DNA of 64,000 nt, from positions 251,360-315,359 of the forward strand of contig CAVZRO010000035.1 of the NCBI GenBank assembly GCA_963777625.1. Reading direction: 5' to 3'. The notes below the pieces were generated by a model that made no database searches, was not told the origin of the DNA, and worked only from the letters and a program-made list of their open reading frames with translations. The DNA is from DATDIC01 sp963777625 (lineage in GTDB: Bacteria > Pseudomonadota > Alphaproteobacteria > Acetobacterales > Acetobacteraceae). The translations under genes and the position numbers were made by a program. Below are positions 37,747-46,365 of this stretch, one piece after another (positions within the stretch are counted from its first letter, which is position 1; the number at the start of each line of letters is the position of its first letter).

Positions 37747-38604
37747 ATGCTGTCCTTCGGCGCGGCGATGTTCTTCACCGACTATTCCATGGCGCCCGGC
37801 GAGCTTGCGGTGGCCCTGGAGCAACGCGGGTTCGAATTGGTCTGGGCGCCCGAGCACTCGCACATCCCGCTCAGCCGCAAGACGCCATTCCCCAGCGGCG
37901 GCGAGGTGCCGAAGAAATATTACGACACCATGGATCCGTTCGTGACCTTGACCGCGGCCGCCCTGGCGACGCGCACGTTGAACGTCGGTACCGGTGTTTG
38001 CCTGATCACCCAGCGCGACCCGATCCAGACCGCCAAGCTGGTTGCTTCCATCGACCACATTTCGGGCGGCCGTTTCCTGTTCGGTGTCGGGAACGGCTGG
38101 AACCAGGACGAGATGGAGAACCACGGCACGGTGTTCGCCACGCGGCACAAACTGGCGCGCGAGCGCATCGAGGCGATGAAGAAAATCTGGACCGAGACGA
38201 AGCCGGAATATCACGGCGAGATGGTGCAGTTCGGCCCGATGATGGCGTGGCCGAAGCCGGTGCGGAAACCGCACCCCCCGATCATTGTCGGTGGCGCCTT
38301 TCCGTATTCCGCGCGACGTGCCGTGCGGTACGGCGACGGATGGATCCCCCAGGCGGCGCGCGGCGGCTACAGCGAGATTGCCGACATGATCCCCGAATTT
38401 CGCAAGATGGCCACCGAGGCCGGGCGCGATCCGGATGCGATCGAGATCACGGTATGGAACCCCCGGCAGGAATCCGACCTGATGCAGCGATACGAGGATC
38501 TCGGCGTAAAGCGTGTGGTGTTCAGCGTCGAGTCGGAGAAAGCCGACACTGTTCTGCCGGTGCTTGATAGCTGCGCGGCGCTGATGCGGAAGGTGAACGG
38601 GTAG
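37747..38604 (+). CDS. Luciferase-like (LLM class) flavin-dependent oxidoreductase
   Basis: 285 residues from ATG 37747, preceded by CAGGAGCGGCCC. TIM-barrel luciferase-like fold: LSFGAAMFFTDYSMAPGELA, FELVWAPEHSHIP, TLNVGTGVCLITQRDPIQTA, LVASIDHISGGRFLFGVGNG with GWNQDEMENHG, and PIIVGGAFPYSARRAVRYGD. The GVGNGWNxDEMxNHG segment is typical of the F420-dependent-like subgroup, though FMNH2 use with the divergent reductase is also possible. The substrate is unknown. Confidence 0.9.
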   Translation: MLSFGAAMFFTDYSMAPGELAVALEQRGFELVWAPEHSHIPLSRKTPFPSGGEVPKKYYDTMDPFVTLTAAALATRTLNVGTGVCLITQRDPIQTAKLVASIDHISGGRFLFGVGNGWNQDEMENHGTVFATRHKLARERIEAMKKIWTETKPEYHGEMVQFGPMMAWPKPVRKPHPPIIVGGAFPYSARRAVRYGDGWIPQAARGGYSEIADMIPEFRKMATEAGRDPDAIEITVWNPRQESDLMQRYEDLGVKRVVFSVESEKADTVLPVLDSCAALMRKVNG

Positions 38605-38610
38605 AGCCGA

Positions 38611-39912
38611 TTATCCAGGCGGCACCACCCGCGATACGGCCCGGTCCAGCAGGTCGATCCCGAGGTCGATCTCCGCCTCGGTGACGGTCAGCGGCGGCGC
38701 GATGCGCATGGTGCCGTCGGAGGCGCCGGCGCGCACGATGTTGGCGGACAGGCCGAAATCCAGGGCGGCGTCTGTCACCGCGTCTGAAATTACCGCGGCC
38801 GTCTTGCCGGCGACGCCGGTGAATTCAACGCCCATCAGCAGCCCGCGTCCGCGCACGTCGCCGATGCAGGCGTGGCGCTGCTGAAGTCCGCGCAGCCCCG
38901 CGGCCAGACGCGCACCCATCTGTTTTGCCCGAGCGGCGAGCCCGTCGCGGATCACGATTTCCACCACCTTGCAGCCGACCGCCGCGGGCAGAGGGTCGTT
39001 TACGTGCGTGGTGTAGAACAGGAAATCGCGGGCGGCGGCTTCATCCGCGATGGTATCGGATGTCATCACCGCTGACAGCGGCAGTCCGGCGCCGAGCGTC
39101 TTCGACAAGGTCAGGATGTCGGGAACCACCCCGTCGCGCTCGAACGCGAACATCAGGCCGGTGCGGCCCATGCCGGTCTGCGCCTCATCCAGGATCAGCT
39201 TCATGCCGCGCGCGCGGCAATGCGCCTGCAAAGCGGCCAGGTAGCCGGGCGGCAGGTCCAGCACCCCACCGCTGCTCAGGATCGGCTCAGCAATGAACGC
39301 AGCGAGGTTGCCGGTGCTCTGCCGGTCCAGCAGGTCGAACGCGTCGTCCAGTTCCTGCTTCCAGCTTACGCCGGCAAACCGGGGCCGAAACGGGTTGGGC
39401 GCCGGAATACCGAACGATCCAGGTGTCAGTGGGCCGATCCCGCGCCGGCCGGCCTTGTAGGTGGCCGCCGCCGCGCCCGCGGTCATGCCATGCCAGGACC
39501 GGGTGAAACCGACGATCTCCCATTTGCCGGTCACCAGCTTCGCCAGGCGGATTGCCGCTTCGTTCGCTTCGCCGCCGGTGGAGAGCAGCATCACGCGCGG
39601 CAGGTCGGGCACCAGCCCCGCCAGTGCCTCGGCCAGCGCCACCACCGGCTCCGACAGCATGGAGGAAAACAGGTGGTCCAGCCGCCCGGCCGCATCGCGC
39701 ACGGTTGCAACAATCTCCGGGTGTGAATGGCCCAGGATCGCGCTCATTTGCCCAGAGGTAAAATCCAGCACCCGCCGGCCCCCGGAATCATACAGGAACG
39801 AGCCCTCGGCGCGAACCGGCACGAACGCGACGAAGTTACCGCCGTAATTGAGCAGATGCCGCCTCGCGCGCGTCCAGAACGCGCCATTACCGGGGGCAGT
39901 ATGATCGTTCAT
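38611..39912 (-). CDS. Class III aminotransferase (dialkylglycine decarboxylase-like)
   Basis: 433 residues, PLP-dependent fold type I. LLSTGGEANEAAIRLAKLVT binds the phosphate, GFTRSWHGMTAGAA stacks the ring, LILDEAQTGMGRTGLMFAFE carries the Asp for the pyridine nitrogen, and TLSKTLGAGLPLSAVM carries the Schiff-base Lys. LGHSHPEIVATV and the overall order resemble 2,2-dialkylglycine decarboxylase and omega-aminotransferases. It converges on the luciferase-like gene and is followed upstream by two MaoC-type genes on the same strand, suggesting a small catabolic operon. The substrate is not evident. Confidence 0.9.
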   Translation of the reverse strand: MNDHTAPGNGAFWTRARRHLLNYGGNFVAFVPVRAEGSFLYDSGGRRVLDFTSGQMSAILGHSHPEIVATVRDAAGRLDHLFSSMLSEPVVALAEALAGLVPDLPRVMLLSTGGEANEAAIRLAKLVTGKWEIVGFTRSWHGMTAGAAAATYKAGRRGIGPLTPGSFGIPAPNPFRPRFAGVSWKQELDDAFDLLDRQSTGNLAAFIAEPILSSGGVLDLPPGYLAALQAHCRARGMKLILDEAQTGMGRTGLMFAFERDGVVPDILTLSKTLGAGLPLSAVMTSDTIADEAAARDFLFYTTHVNDPLPAAVGCKVVEIVIRDGLAARAKQMGARLAAGLRGLQQRHACIGDVRGRGLLMGVEFTGVAGKTAAVISDAVTDAALDFGLSANIVRAGASDGTMRIAPPLTVTEAEIDLGIDLLDRAVSRVVPPG

Positions 39913-39934
39913 CGGGCGGCCTCCGTGATGCGTG

Positions 39935-40345
39935 TTACGGATCGATGCGGGCTTCCGCGTAACCCTTTACCACTTCCTTGCCGTCCTGATTGGTGGTGAC
40001 GACATCGAGCGCCACGCGATCGCCATCGATGGCGGTGACGGTGGCGGTGGTATCCAGCGTATCGCCCGGCCAGACCTGGTTGGTGAAGCGGACGCCGAAT
40101 TTGGTCAGGCGGCCGTCGCCGACGTAGTTGGTCAGCATCTTGCCGGTCAGTCCCATGGTCAGCATGCCGTGCGCGAACACGCTGGGATAGCCGGCAACCT
40201 GGGTGGTGTAGATTTCGTCCGTGTGGATCGGGTTGTAGTCGCCGGATGCGCCGGCGTACTGCACGATCTGGGTGCGGCTGAGATTATCGACCACGCGCTC
40301 GGTGTGGGTGTCGCCGACCTTCAGCCAACTCGCCTGCAGTGCCAT
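39935..40345 (-). CDS. MaoC-like hot-dog dehydratase
   Basis: 136 residues. Hot-dog fold with the hydratase-2 motif YAGASGDYNPIHTDE (catalytic Asp and His near residues 37-43) and FAHGMLTMGLTGKMLTNYVG. Such proteins hydrate enoyl-CoA or dehydrate 3-hydroxyacyl thioesters with R stereochemistry. It directly follows another hot-dog gene (10-base gap), and the pair resembles two-subunit dehydratases of the HadAB kind. It lies 22 bases from the aminotransferase start. Confidence 0.88.
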   Translation of the reverse strand: MALQASWLKVGDTHTERVVDNLSRTQIVQYAGASGDYNPIHTDEIYTTQVAGYPSVFAHGMLTMGLTGKMLTNYVGDGRLTKFGVRFTNQVWPGDTLDTTATVTAIDGDRVALDVVTTNQDGKEVVKGYAEARIDP

Positions 40346-40355
40346 GGCGGTGCCC

Positions 40356-40814
40356 TCAACCCTGGTCCACGGGACGCTCGGTGGTGACGCCGACGCTGCG
40401 CGCGGTGATCACCAGCTCGCCGTGCTGGTCGCGATATTCGGCGATGCGCTCGCGGAATGTCAGCTTGCCGGCACGCTTGCTTTCCTTCTCCCAGCTCTTG
40501 CCCGGCTTGATTTCGACCGTAAGCACGTCGCCAGCGCGTGGGTGGCGGTGGTATTCAAAGTGCTGCTCGGCGTGCAGGCCGCCGGAGGATGCGGGTTTTT
40601 CGACGCCGGACGGAGTCTTGCCGGAGCCGAACCAGGGCTCTCCTGGTTTCGGGCGCAAATGATACTCCGGATCGAACTGCGCGACTGCCTGCGGGAAGGT
40701 CGGCGGGGCGATGATGGTGGCGGCGGAGTGGTGATAGATCGGATTAGTGTCACCAACGGCGCGCGCAAACATCATGATGTGCGACGCTTCGACAGGCATG
40801 GTGATCTTCGCCAA
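40356..40814 (-). CDS. MaoC N-terminal / FAS1-type hot-dog dehydratase subunit
   Basis: 152 residues. MPVEASHIMMFARAVGDTNP then IYH is the hallmark of the MaoC dehydratase N-terminal family, followed by PPTFPQAVAQFDPEYHLRPK and LHAEQHFEYHRHPRAGDVLT and a C-terminal VITARSVGVTTERPVDQG. It lacks the full catalytic motif of its neighbour, so it is probably the substrate-binding partner in a heterodimer. The acyl-CoA acted on is unknown. Confidence 0.85.
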   Translation of the reverse strand: MAKITMPVEASHIMMFARAVGDTNPIYHHSAATIIAPPTFPQAVAQFDPEYHLRPKPGEPWFGSGKTPSGVEKPASSGGLHAEQHFEYHRHPRAGDVLTVEIKPGKSWEKESKRAGKLTFRERIAEYRDQHGELVITARSVGVTTERPVDQG

Positions 40815-41001
40815 CGCTCCCTCCCCGCTCCGGTTTCCGCGACGGGCGAAAGCCTATCAGGGTGGCCGGGCGGGGACCAGGGTGGGCCGCGCCGTGCGAC
40901 CTTCGGCGGTCAGCGGTGGCGATCAGGCATCCGGCCGGTTCCGACCCATGGAGACGCCGGTGGGTGGTGCCCGGGCGTAGCCGAGCAGGCCGGGAGCAGA
41001 C

Positions 41002-41454
41002 CTACGCCACGGTCACCTGTGTCTTTACGGAATTCGCAATGAAGCAGGCCTCATGGGCTTCGTCGTGCATGCGCTCCAACGTCTCCTTGTCAGGAGCCGA
41101 ACCGGTCCATTCAATTCCTGGGTGCAGCACAACCTTTGTTACGGCGTGCCTGCCTGGTGCGATCTCCTCCATCACACCTTCCGCATGATCGCGGTAGGCG
41201 GCGACCGAAAACCCGGCCAGCCGAACCACGTGCAAGAATGACAGCATGTGACAGCTCGATAGAGCGGCAACCAACATCTCCTCTGGGTCGACGGCCGCCT
41301 TCACGGCCCACTTGCCGACCACGTGCGGCGAAGCGGACGCCGGGACCACCGTCCCGCCGTCGAAGCCTACGGTGTGACCACGGCTATAGCGGCCAGCCAG
41401 GAAATCCTCGCCGCCCTTGAGCGTCCAATTTACATCCGCAGTGTAGGTGGACAT
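41002..41454 (-). CDS. OsmC-family hydroperoxide-resistance protein
   Basis: 150 residues. OsmC/Ohr fold with the two expected cysteines: LVAALSSCHMLSFLHVVRLA (peroxidatic, residue 67) and MHDEAHEACFIANSVK (second, residue 137). AVDPEEMLVAAL is the usual approach to the first Cys. It would remove organic peroxides in the cytoplasm. A 15-base gap separates it from the ridA-like gene upstream, so both are likely co-transcribed. Confidence 0.9.
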   Translation of the reverse strand: MSTYTADVNWTLKGGEDFLAGRYSRGHTVGFDGGTVVPASASPHVVGKWAVKAAVDPEEMLVAALSSCHMLSFLHVVRLAGFSVAAYRDHAEGVMEEIAPGRHAVTKVVLHPGIEWTGSAPDKETLERMHDEAHEACFIANSVKTQVTVA

Positions 41455-41469
41455 CCGGCAGACCTCCGA

Positions 41470-41940
41470 TCAGTTCAGCGGGCGATGAAATCGCTCCCGC
41501 GGTATCTCGGCGATGGCAGTGATCTCGATGAGCAAATCGGGGTGATATAGCCGGCCAACCTGGACGGTCGTTGTGACAGGGTACGGCGGGCCAAAAAACT
41601 GCTTGCGGATGTCGCCTGTTTCCATGAATCGCTCGATATCCGTCGCATAATGCACGAGAGATAGAACGTCGCTCATTTGCCCGCCCATGCTCGCCAGAAC
41701 ATCCCGAATATTCTCCAGGGTTTTGCGAACCTGGGCACGGATGTCACGAGGGCCGACGATATTGCCCTGCTGGTCGAGGGCGACTTGACCCTTCAAGTGG
41801 ACGACCTGACCGTCGCCCTGGATGACTGCCATCGAGAACGCTCCGAATGGCGACCACACACCGGCCGGATTGACAGCATCGACCATTGCAAATCCCCAGC
41901 CTACGCTCGTTGCGGGAGCCCCGGTGATCATGGCCTTCAT
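41470..41940 (-). CDS. RidA-family protein
   Basis: 156 residues with the YjgF/YER057c/UK114 fold: GVWSPFGAFSMAVIQGDGQV, VHLKGQVALDQQGNIVGPRD, QVRKTLENIRDVLASMGGQM and the end TTTVQVGRLYHPDLLIEITA. The final Glu (LIEITA) and an Arg in the Arg-deaminating position are consistent, although the usual RxxVxVxxLP is VGRLYHP here. RidA proteins hydrolyse reactive enamine/imine intermediates from PLP enzymes, which suits the PLP aminotransferase nearby. It lies upstream of osmC. Confidence 0.88.
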   Translation of the reverse strand: MKAMITGAPATSVGWGFAMVDAVNPAGVWSPFGAFSMAVIQGDGQVVHLKGQVALDQQGNIVGPRDIRAQVRKTLENIRDVLASMGGQMSDVLSLVHYATDIERFMETGDIRKQFFGPPYPVTTTVQVGRLYHPDLLIEITAIAEIPRERFHRPLN

Positions 41941-42072
41941 CAGTGTTGAAAGTCGAGGTCGGCTGATGCACCAGGACGTCGCCGCGCCGCGTCCGCTCCT
42001 ACGGAGCGCTGGGAAACAACTGCGTCGTTTTCGTTATGGTCGCGAAGACGCGGAGCCACAGCCGCCGACAAA

Positions 42073-42093
42073 TTCCGCTTTCGCGGGAATGAC
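42073..42093. repeat. Palindromic repeat, copy 3 (inverted, slightly degenerate)
   Basis: TTCCGCTTTCGCGGGAATGAC: the reverse complement of the GTCATTCCCGCGAAAGCGG unit at 13123 and 37000 with one stem base lost. It lies 30 bases before the left end of the IS4 element. Confidence 0.55.
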
Positions 42094-42120
42094 GGTGGAT
42101 TCCGTTGTTTCGTGACAAGT

Positions 42121-43623
42121 CCTCCCCTCCCGCGATGGGCTAGGGGAGTCCCAGATCCGCGGAATGAAATTCTGCCAGTTTCCACCCGGCGAGCATCGGA
42201 TCGAGACGGTTGAGCCCACGCGCGATAGTCTTGGGTCCGGCGGGCCGGTATCCCCTGGAGGTGTAGCCCGACCATCCGCCCAGCCGCGCCGCGATCCAGA
42301 CATACCAAGCCAGGCTGGTGCACGCGAACGGGTTCTTCAGCTTGGCCGTGCGGCCTTCCAGCGTGCGGTTGATCGCCTGCAGGCCCGGCAGATCGGTCGG
42401 ATCGATGGCATCGGTGATCGCCTGCCCGCTACCGCCTTCGCGCGCCAGCACGAGTTGCATCACCCGCACCGCCGCGATCAGCGCCACGACCGCCAGTTTG
42501 GCGAAATTGCCCGGCAGCGTGATCTGCGACGTCTCGACATCCGTGCCGGCCGATTTCAGCGTGCGGAACACCTGTTCGATAATCCAGCGCATCTGATACC
42601 AGGTGACGATCTGACGTGCCTGCTCCACCGTGCTGACCGCATGCGTGGTCAGCAGGCACCAGTGCATCGGCTCCGCGCCGGGCGGTGGACCGACTTCCGC
42701 GACATCCACCACCCGCAGCGTCACCGGTTCGCGCCGGGTCCGGTCGGCCTGGGCCGGTCGGCGCAAGACCACTTCGCCGAACCGCACTGCGACGGTTGCG
42801 GTGCGTCCGGGCCGACCCGCCTTGGGCGCCATCGCGATCGACCATCGCGCCTGTTCCGCCCAACCGGCGCACTGCGTGAACAGCAGCTGACCCGAGTCCA
42901 GCGCGCGGTCCTGCGCCGCGCGTACCAGCAGGTGCACGGTCTTCGGGCTTCGCGCGAACTGGTCGTAGATGTCGCCCTCGCGATCCTGCACCATGGTGAT
43001 CATCGCCGCCTCGGCCAGCACCGTGCCGGCGGTCTCGGTGCCCGACAGCCAGCGGCGGGATTCCTTGGCATCCGCCGGCCGCTTCTTGTGGTCCGCCACT
43101 TTGCCGCCGGTGCGGTTCATCACCTCCAGGCTGACCAGGCCAATCAGGCCGCCCTGCTCCGCATCGACGGCGATCACCGGATGCAGGAACACGCCGATAT
43201 CGATGCCATTGCCGACCGTGCCGAAGCCGCGCTTGCGACCGGTCTGGGTGGCAAAGTTCAGCTCCGAGGTATCGGCCAGCCCCAGCACATGCCGCCCGGC
43301 CACGCGCGCACCGGTTAGCCGGCCGGCATGCACCACCATCTCGTGAATGCTGACGGCGTCGCTGTCGAGGAAGCGGCCGAACTGGCGGGCCTGGCTGCGG
43401 TCGTTGGCCAGCGCGTTCAGGCACATGGTCCGCTTCGTCTGCATCGCTGCCAGCAGTTCGCCCCCGACAACGGCCCGTCGGGCATCACCGAAACGGCCCA
43501 GGTCCTCCTGATCCATGCAACTCGATCCCGCTGGTTATCTCGGGGCATCGAATCGAAAATCCCCCGAATTGCCAAATCAATTCGCACTTGTGGGACCACG
43601 GTAGCCCGCGATGGGAGGGGAGG
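42121..43623. mobile_element. Complete IS4-family insertion sequence
   Basis: About 1.5 kb. The ends are imperfect inverted repeats: left CCTCCCCTCCC then GCGAT and GGGCT (42121-42141), right the same outer 11 and inner 5 bases with ATCGC between (43603-43623 inverted). One transposase gene fills the element. I see no matching direct repeat in the flanking nine or so bases (left GTGACAAGT, right TAGAGCAAC), so the target duplication has changed or the element rearranged after insertion. Confidence 0.8.
42140..43516 (-). CDS. IS4-family transposase
   Basis: 458 residues, intact. The DDE triad is LGLADTSELNFATQTGRKRG (first Asp), ITMVQDREGDIYDQFAR (second Asp) and the YREK box YQMRWIIEQVFRTLKSAG (Tyr, Arg, Glu, Lys at the spacing 2-3-6), which defines the IS4 family, Tn5-like branch. 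A Tn5-like N-terminal domain (DLGRFGDARRAVVGGELLAA) is present. It should be active if expressed. Confidence 0.95.
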   Translation of the reverse strand: MDQEDLGRFGDARRAVVGGELLAAMQTKRTMCLNALANDRSQARQFGRFLDSDAVSIHEMVVHAGRLTGARVAGRHVLGLADTSELNFATQTGRKRGFGTVGNGIDIGVFLHPVIAVDAEQGGLIGLVSLEVMNRTGGKVADHKKRPADAKESRRWLSGTETAGTVLAEAAMITMVQDREGDIYDQFARSPKTVHLLVRAAQDRALDSGQLLFTQCAGWAEQARWSIAMAPKAGRPGRTATVAVRFGEVVLRRPAQADRTRREPVTLRVVDVAEVGPPPGAEPMHWCLLTTHAVSTVEQARQIVTWYQMRWIIEQVFRTLKSAGTDVETSQITLPGNFAKLAVVALIAAVRVMQLVLAREGGSGQAITDAIDPTDLPGLQAINRTLEGRTAKLKNPFACTSLAWYVWIAARLGGWSGYTSRGYRPAGPKTIARGLNRLDPMLAGWKLAEFHSADLGLP

Positions 43624-43646
43624 TAGAGCAACCGGGTTGCCGGCAG

Positions 43647-44219
43647 CTACGGCGTGGTGACGGAGCCTGGCGTTCCCATGGGGCCTGGCATGCCCATGTG
43701 GCCGGTCGCGCCCATCGGACCGGTCGCCGCGGTCTGCATCTGGTCAGTCATCGGGATCGTCTGCTGCACGATCCGCATGGCGCCTTGCACATCGTGCGAG
43801 CCCAGCGATTGCAGGGCCGAATTGATGTTGTTCACCGCGGGGTTCTGGTCAGGCTGCCCCGACATCCCCATCGGGGTGGAGCGTGTCAGCAACCGCGTCT
43901 CGGCATTTTCCAGGGCCTCCTGTGCACGGCCCGTCTGGCCGGCGCCGAGGGCATTCTCCGCCGCACGGAGGTAATCGGACGCGGTCGCGTTCGGGCCAAG
44001 ATTGGTGCTCGGCAGCGCCGGCGCGATCGTGCTCCGGGTGTTCGATTGATTGATGTTGCTCGCACTGCGCGACAGCGGTTCCACGCTGGGCAGGCCACGC
44101 GGGCCGGTGACAACCTTGCCGGGGCCGGCCGGTACGGCGCCGCCGGAATAGGTCTGAGCAAGGACGGGCGAGGCGGCGAGTAGCGACAGGGCGGTCAACG
44201 AGAGAAGCAGCGAGCGCAT
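43647..44219 (-). CDS. Secreted protein with collagen-like tail
   Basis: About 190 residues from the ATG of MRSLLLSLTALSLLAASPVL, a clear signal peptide ending ALA/Q. The middle holds SDYLRAAENALGAGQTGRA and QEALENAETRLLTRS, a helical segment typical of small periplasmic proteins. The C-terminal part is a short collagen-like Gly-X-Y tract, ATGPMGATGHMGMPGPMG. The stop lies 24 bases from the IS4 right end, so the insertion sits just behind this gene. It stands downstream of lpxXL on the same strand. Function unknown. Confidence 0.75.
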   Translation of the reverse strand: MRSLLLSLTALSLLAASPVLAQTYSGGAVPAGPGKVVTGPRGLPSVEPLSRSASNINQSNTRSTIAPALPSTNLGPNATASDYLRAAENALGAGQTGRAQEALENAETRLLTRSTPMGMSGQPDQNPAVNNINSALQSLGSHDVQGAMRIVQQTIPMTDQMQTAATGPMGATGHMGMPGPMGTPGSVTTP

Positions 44220-44315
44220 GAGGGCGATCTCCTTCAATTCGGATGAGGGTGACATGGGCATCGCGGTAACGATGCTGATGCGACCCCGTTGCGCTCGCAG
44301 TGAGTTGATCCGGCA

Positions 44316-45201
44316 TCACCGCCAGCGGCGGTGGAACCACAGCCACTGGTCGGGATGCTCGCGAATCCAGCCTTCGATGGTGCTGATGATCATTTGCGTG
44401 GCTGCCGGGACGTCAATCTCGCCCGCTGTGTCTCGCGGCAATGTGAGGGGTCCGCACCCGGTAATCCGGAAGCGGCCCGCCGGCAACCGGATCACGCGTA
44501 CGCCGACCACCGGGCAATCGAACTGCCGGGCCAGGCGCGCAATGCTGGGATTGGCCATGCACCGCCGGCCGAAAAACGTAACCTCGACCCCACGGGAGAA
44601 ATGCTGATCGACCACCATGCCAAGATGCTCGCCGCGGCGAAGCGCGGCGGCCATTTCCAGCGGCGCCTGCGCGCGGGTGCGGATCAGGCGGCCCATCAGC
44701 GGCGCACGGATGCGAGTGATTTCATCCGCAACCGACCTGGTTGTTGGGCATGCGATACACCACGGCGGACGGCATCCCGTGCGCGGACGCCATGACCGCC
44801 GGCAATTCCCAGTTGCCCAGATGGGCGGTGAAGCAAAGCGCCGGTTGCCCATCCTCCTGCAACTGGCGAAACAACGGCTCGTCGTCGGATTCGATGCGCC
44901 CGGCATTGGGGCGCTGCGGGTCGTAATCCCACAGCCGCCCCAGATGCACATATTCGCCGGCGACGCGGCCGAGATTTTCCCAGGCGCCGCGCAGGGTCTG
45001 CTCGATCCAGTCGGTGTCTTTTTCGGGAAACGCTGCGCGCAGGTTGGCCCGGCCGATCCGGTGCACCGGCAGCAGCGGCCCCAACCGGCGCGCCGCCGCG
45101 CCGCAGAGATCGGACGCGCGGTCCGGGTCGGTGCGTGCCAGGCCGCGCAGCGTGGCGGACACCACGCCGCCCAGCAGCCGCTCGGAGGGGCCGGAGAACA
45201 A
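44316..45201 (-). CDS. lpxXL: LpxXL-type lipid A acyltransferase for very-long-chain fatty acid (single-base frameshift)
   Basis: LpxL/HtrB-family acyltransferases move an acyl chain from ACP to lipid A at the inner membrane. The N-terminal frame has NLRAAFPEKDTDWIEQTLRG, AWENLGRVAGEYVHL and CFTAHLGNWELPAVMASAHG (catalytic HxxxxE). The second frame has RAPLMGRLIRTRAQAP, EHLGMVVDQHFSRGVEVTFF and HPDQWLWFHRRWR at the end. One base change near 44738 joins them into about 295 residues. It is the last gene of the acpXL operon, so the donor is probably AcpXL-bound hydroxy very-long-chain fatty acid. The start may be TTG 45201, since no ATG fits. Confidence 0.8.
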
Positions 45202-45203
45202 AG

Positions 45204-46226
45204 TCAGAGCGAGATAAGGATCTTGCCGAACACGTCCCGGCTTTCCAGTCGGTCGAGCCCGGCCTGGAACGCATCCAGCCCATAGGTGCTGTCGATCACC
45301 GGCGGCACGCCGTCGGCGATGCGGGCAAGCGCGCGATGCAGTGCGCTGATCGGTGCGCCGAACGAGCCGATGATCCGGTATTGCTGCTGAAACAGTTGCA
45401 TCAGGTTGATGCTGCCGGACGGGCCGGAGGTGGCACCGCAGGTCACCAGCCGGCCGCCGCGCCGCAGGCTCAGCAGCGAGCCCGCCCAGGTGTCGGCGCC
45501 GACATGCTCGAACACCACATCGACGCCGCGTTTGGCGGTGAGCTTGCGGACCACGCCCTCGAACCGGTCCTGGCGGTAGTTGATGACGTGATCGGCGCCG
45601 AGCGCGCGCGCTTTTTCAGCCTTGACGTCGCTGCCGACCGTGGTGATCACGGTGCAGCCGAGGGCATGGGCGATGCGGATCGCGATGCTGCCGATGCCGG
45701 AGCCGCCGGCATGCACCAGGATGGTTTCTCCTGGTTCGAGCACGGCGTTGTCGAACAGCATGTGCTCCACGGTGGCATACGCGACTGGGACGCAGGCGGC
45801 GTGCTGCATGGCGACGGAAGCGGGCAGCTTCACCAGCAGACGGGCGGGGTGGTTCACCAGGTCCTGGGCAAAGCCGCCAATATGGAAGCCGCGCACGCCG
45901 GAGGGGTTCTCGCAGAGATTCTCCTTGCCGGCACGGCAGAATTTGCAGGTGCCACAGGTGATCGCGGCATACGGGATCACCCGGTCGCCGACCGACAAGC
46001 CGGTGACGGAGCCACCGAGCGCCACGATTTCGCCGGCCGCCTCCGCGCAGACGGTCAGCGGAAACTGCCGGCGCGCGAAGGCCATGCCGCGATAGCCCCA
46101 CACGTCGATGTGGTTCAGCGACAAATTGCGGATGCGAAGCTGGGCTTCGTCCGGGGCGGGCGGCGGCGGGGGCGGCAGGTCGCGCAGGGCGATCTCGCGG
46201 TCGGCGAGGAGTTGCAGAGCGCGCAT
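45204..46226 (-). CDS. Zinc-type alcohol dehydrogenase of the acpXL operon
   Basis: 340 residues, MDR superfamily. LSLNHIDVWGYRGMAF, GEIVALGGSVTGLSVGDRVI, a structural zinc cluster ITCGTCKFCRAGKENLCENP and the nucleotide-binding VHAGGSGIGSIAIRIAHALG are visible, with VTCGATSGPSGSINLMQLFQ later. An enzyme of this type (adh2XL) is a fixed member of the rhizobial acpXL cluster, probably oxidising or reducing the long-chain acyl intermediate. Its stop is three bases from the lpxXL start region, consistent with one operon. Confidence 0.85.
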   Translation of the reverse strand: MRALQLLADREIALRDLPPPPPPAPDEAQLRIRNLSLNHIDVWGYRGMAFARRQFPLTVCAEAAGEIVALGGSVTGLSVGDRVIPYAAITCGTCKFCRAGKENLCENPSGVRGFHIGGFAQDLVNHPARLLVKLPASVAMQHAACVPVAYATVEHMLFDNAVLEPGETILVHAGGSGIGSIAIRIAHALGCTVITTVGSDVKAEKARALGADHVINYRQDRFEGVVRKLTAKRGVDVVFEHVGADTWAGSLLSLRRGGRLVTCGATSGPSGSINLMQLFQQQYRIIGSFGAPISALHRALARIADGVPPVIDSTYGLDAFQAGLDRLESRDVFGKILISL

Positions 46227-46275
46227 GGCTCAGGATGTTGCCGATGTAACAGTCATGGGTGGCGAGCGGTGCGTT

Positions 46276-46302
46276 GATGGCCGGGACAAGCCCGGCCATG
46301 AC
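46276..46302. repeat. Palindromic repeat ATGGCCGGGA-CAAG-CCCGGCCAT
   Basis: Single intergenic unit of the family at 8267 and 20594: GATGGCCGGGACAAGCCCGG then CCATGACGG, inverted. It separates the dehydrogenase from the condensing enzyme genes, inside an otherwise tightly packed operon, and may modulate transcript stability there. Confidence 0.55.
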
Positions 46303-46365
46303 GGGGACCGGCGATCGGCCGCGGCGTGGGGGGCGGCGGTCGGCCGCGACGGGAATGGGCCGGAG

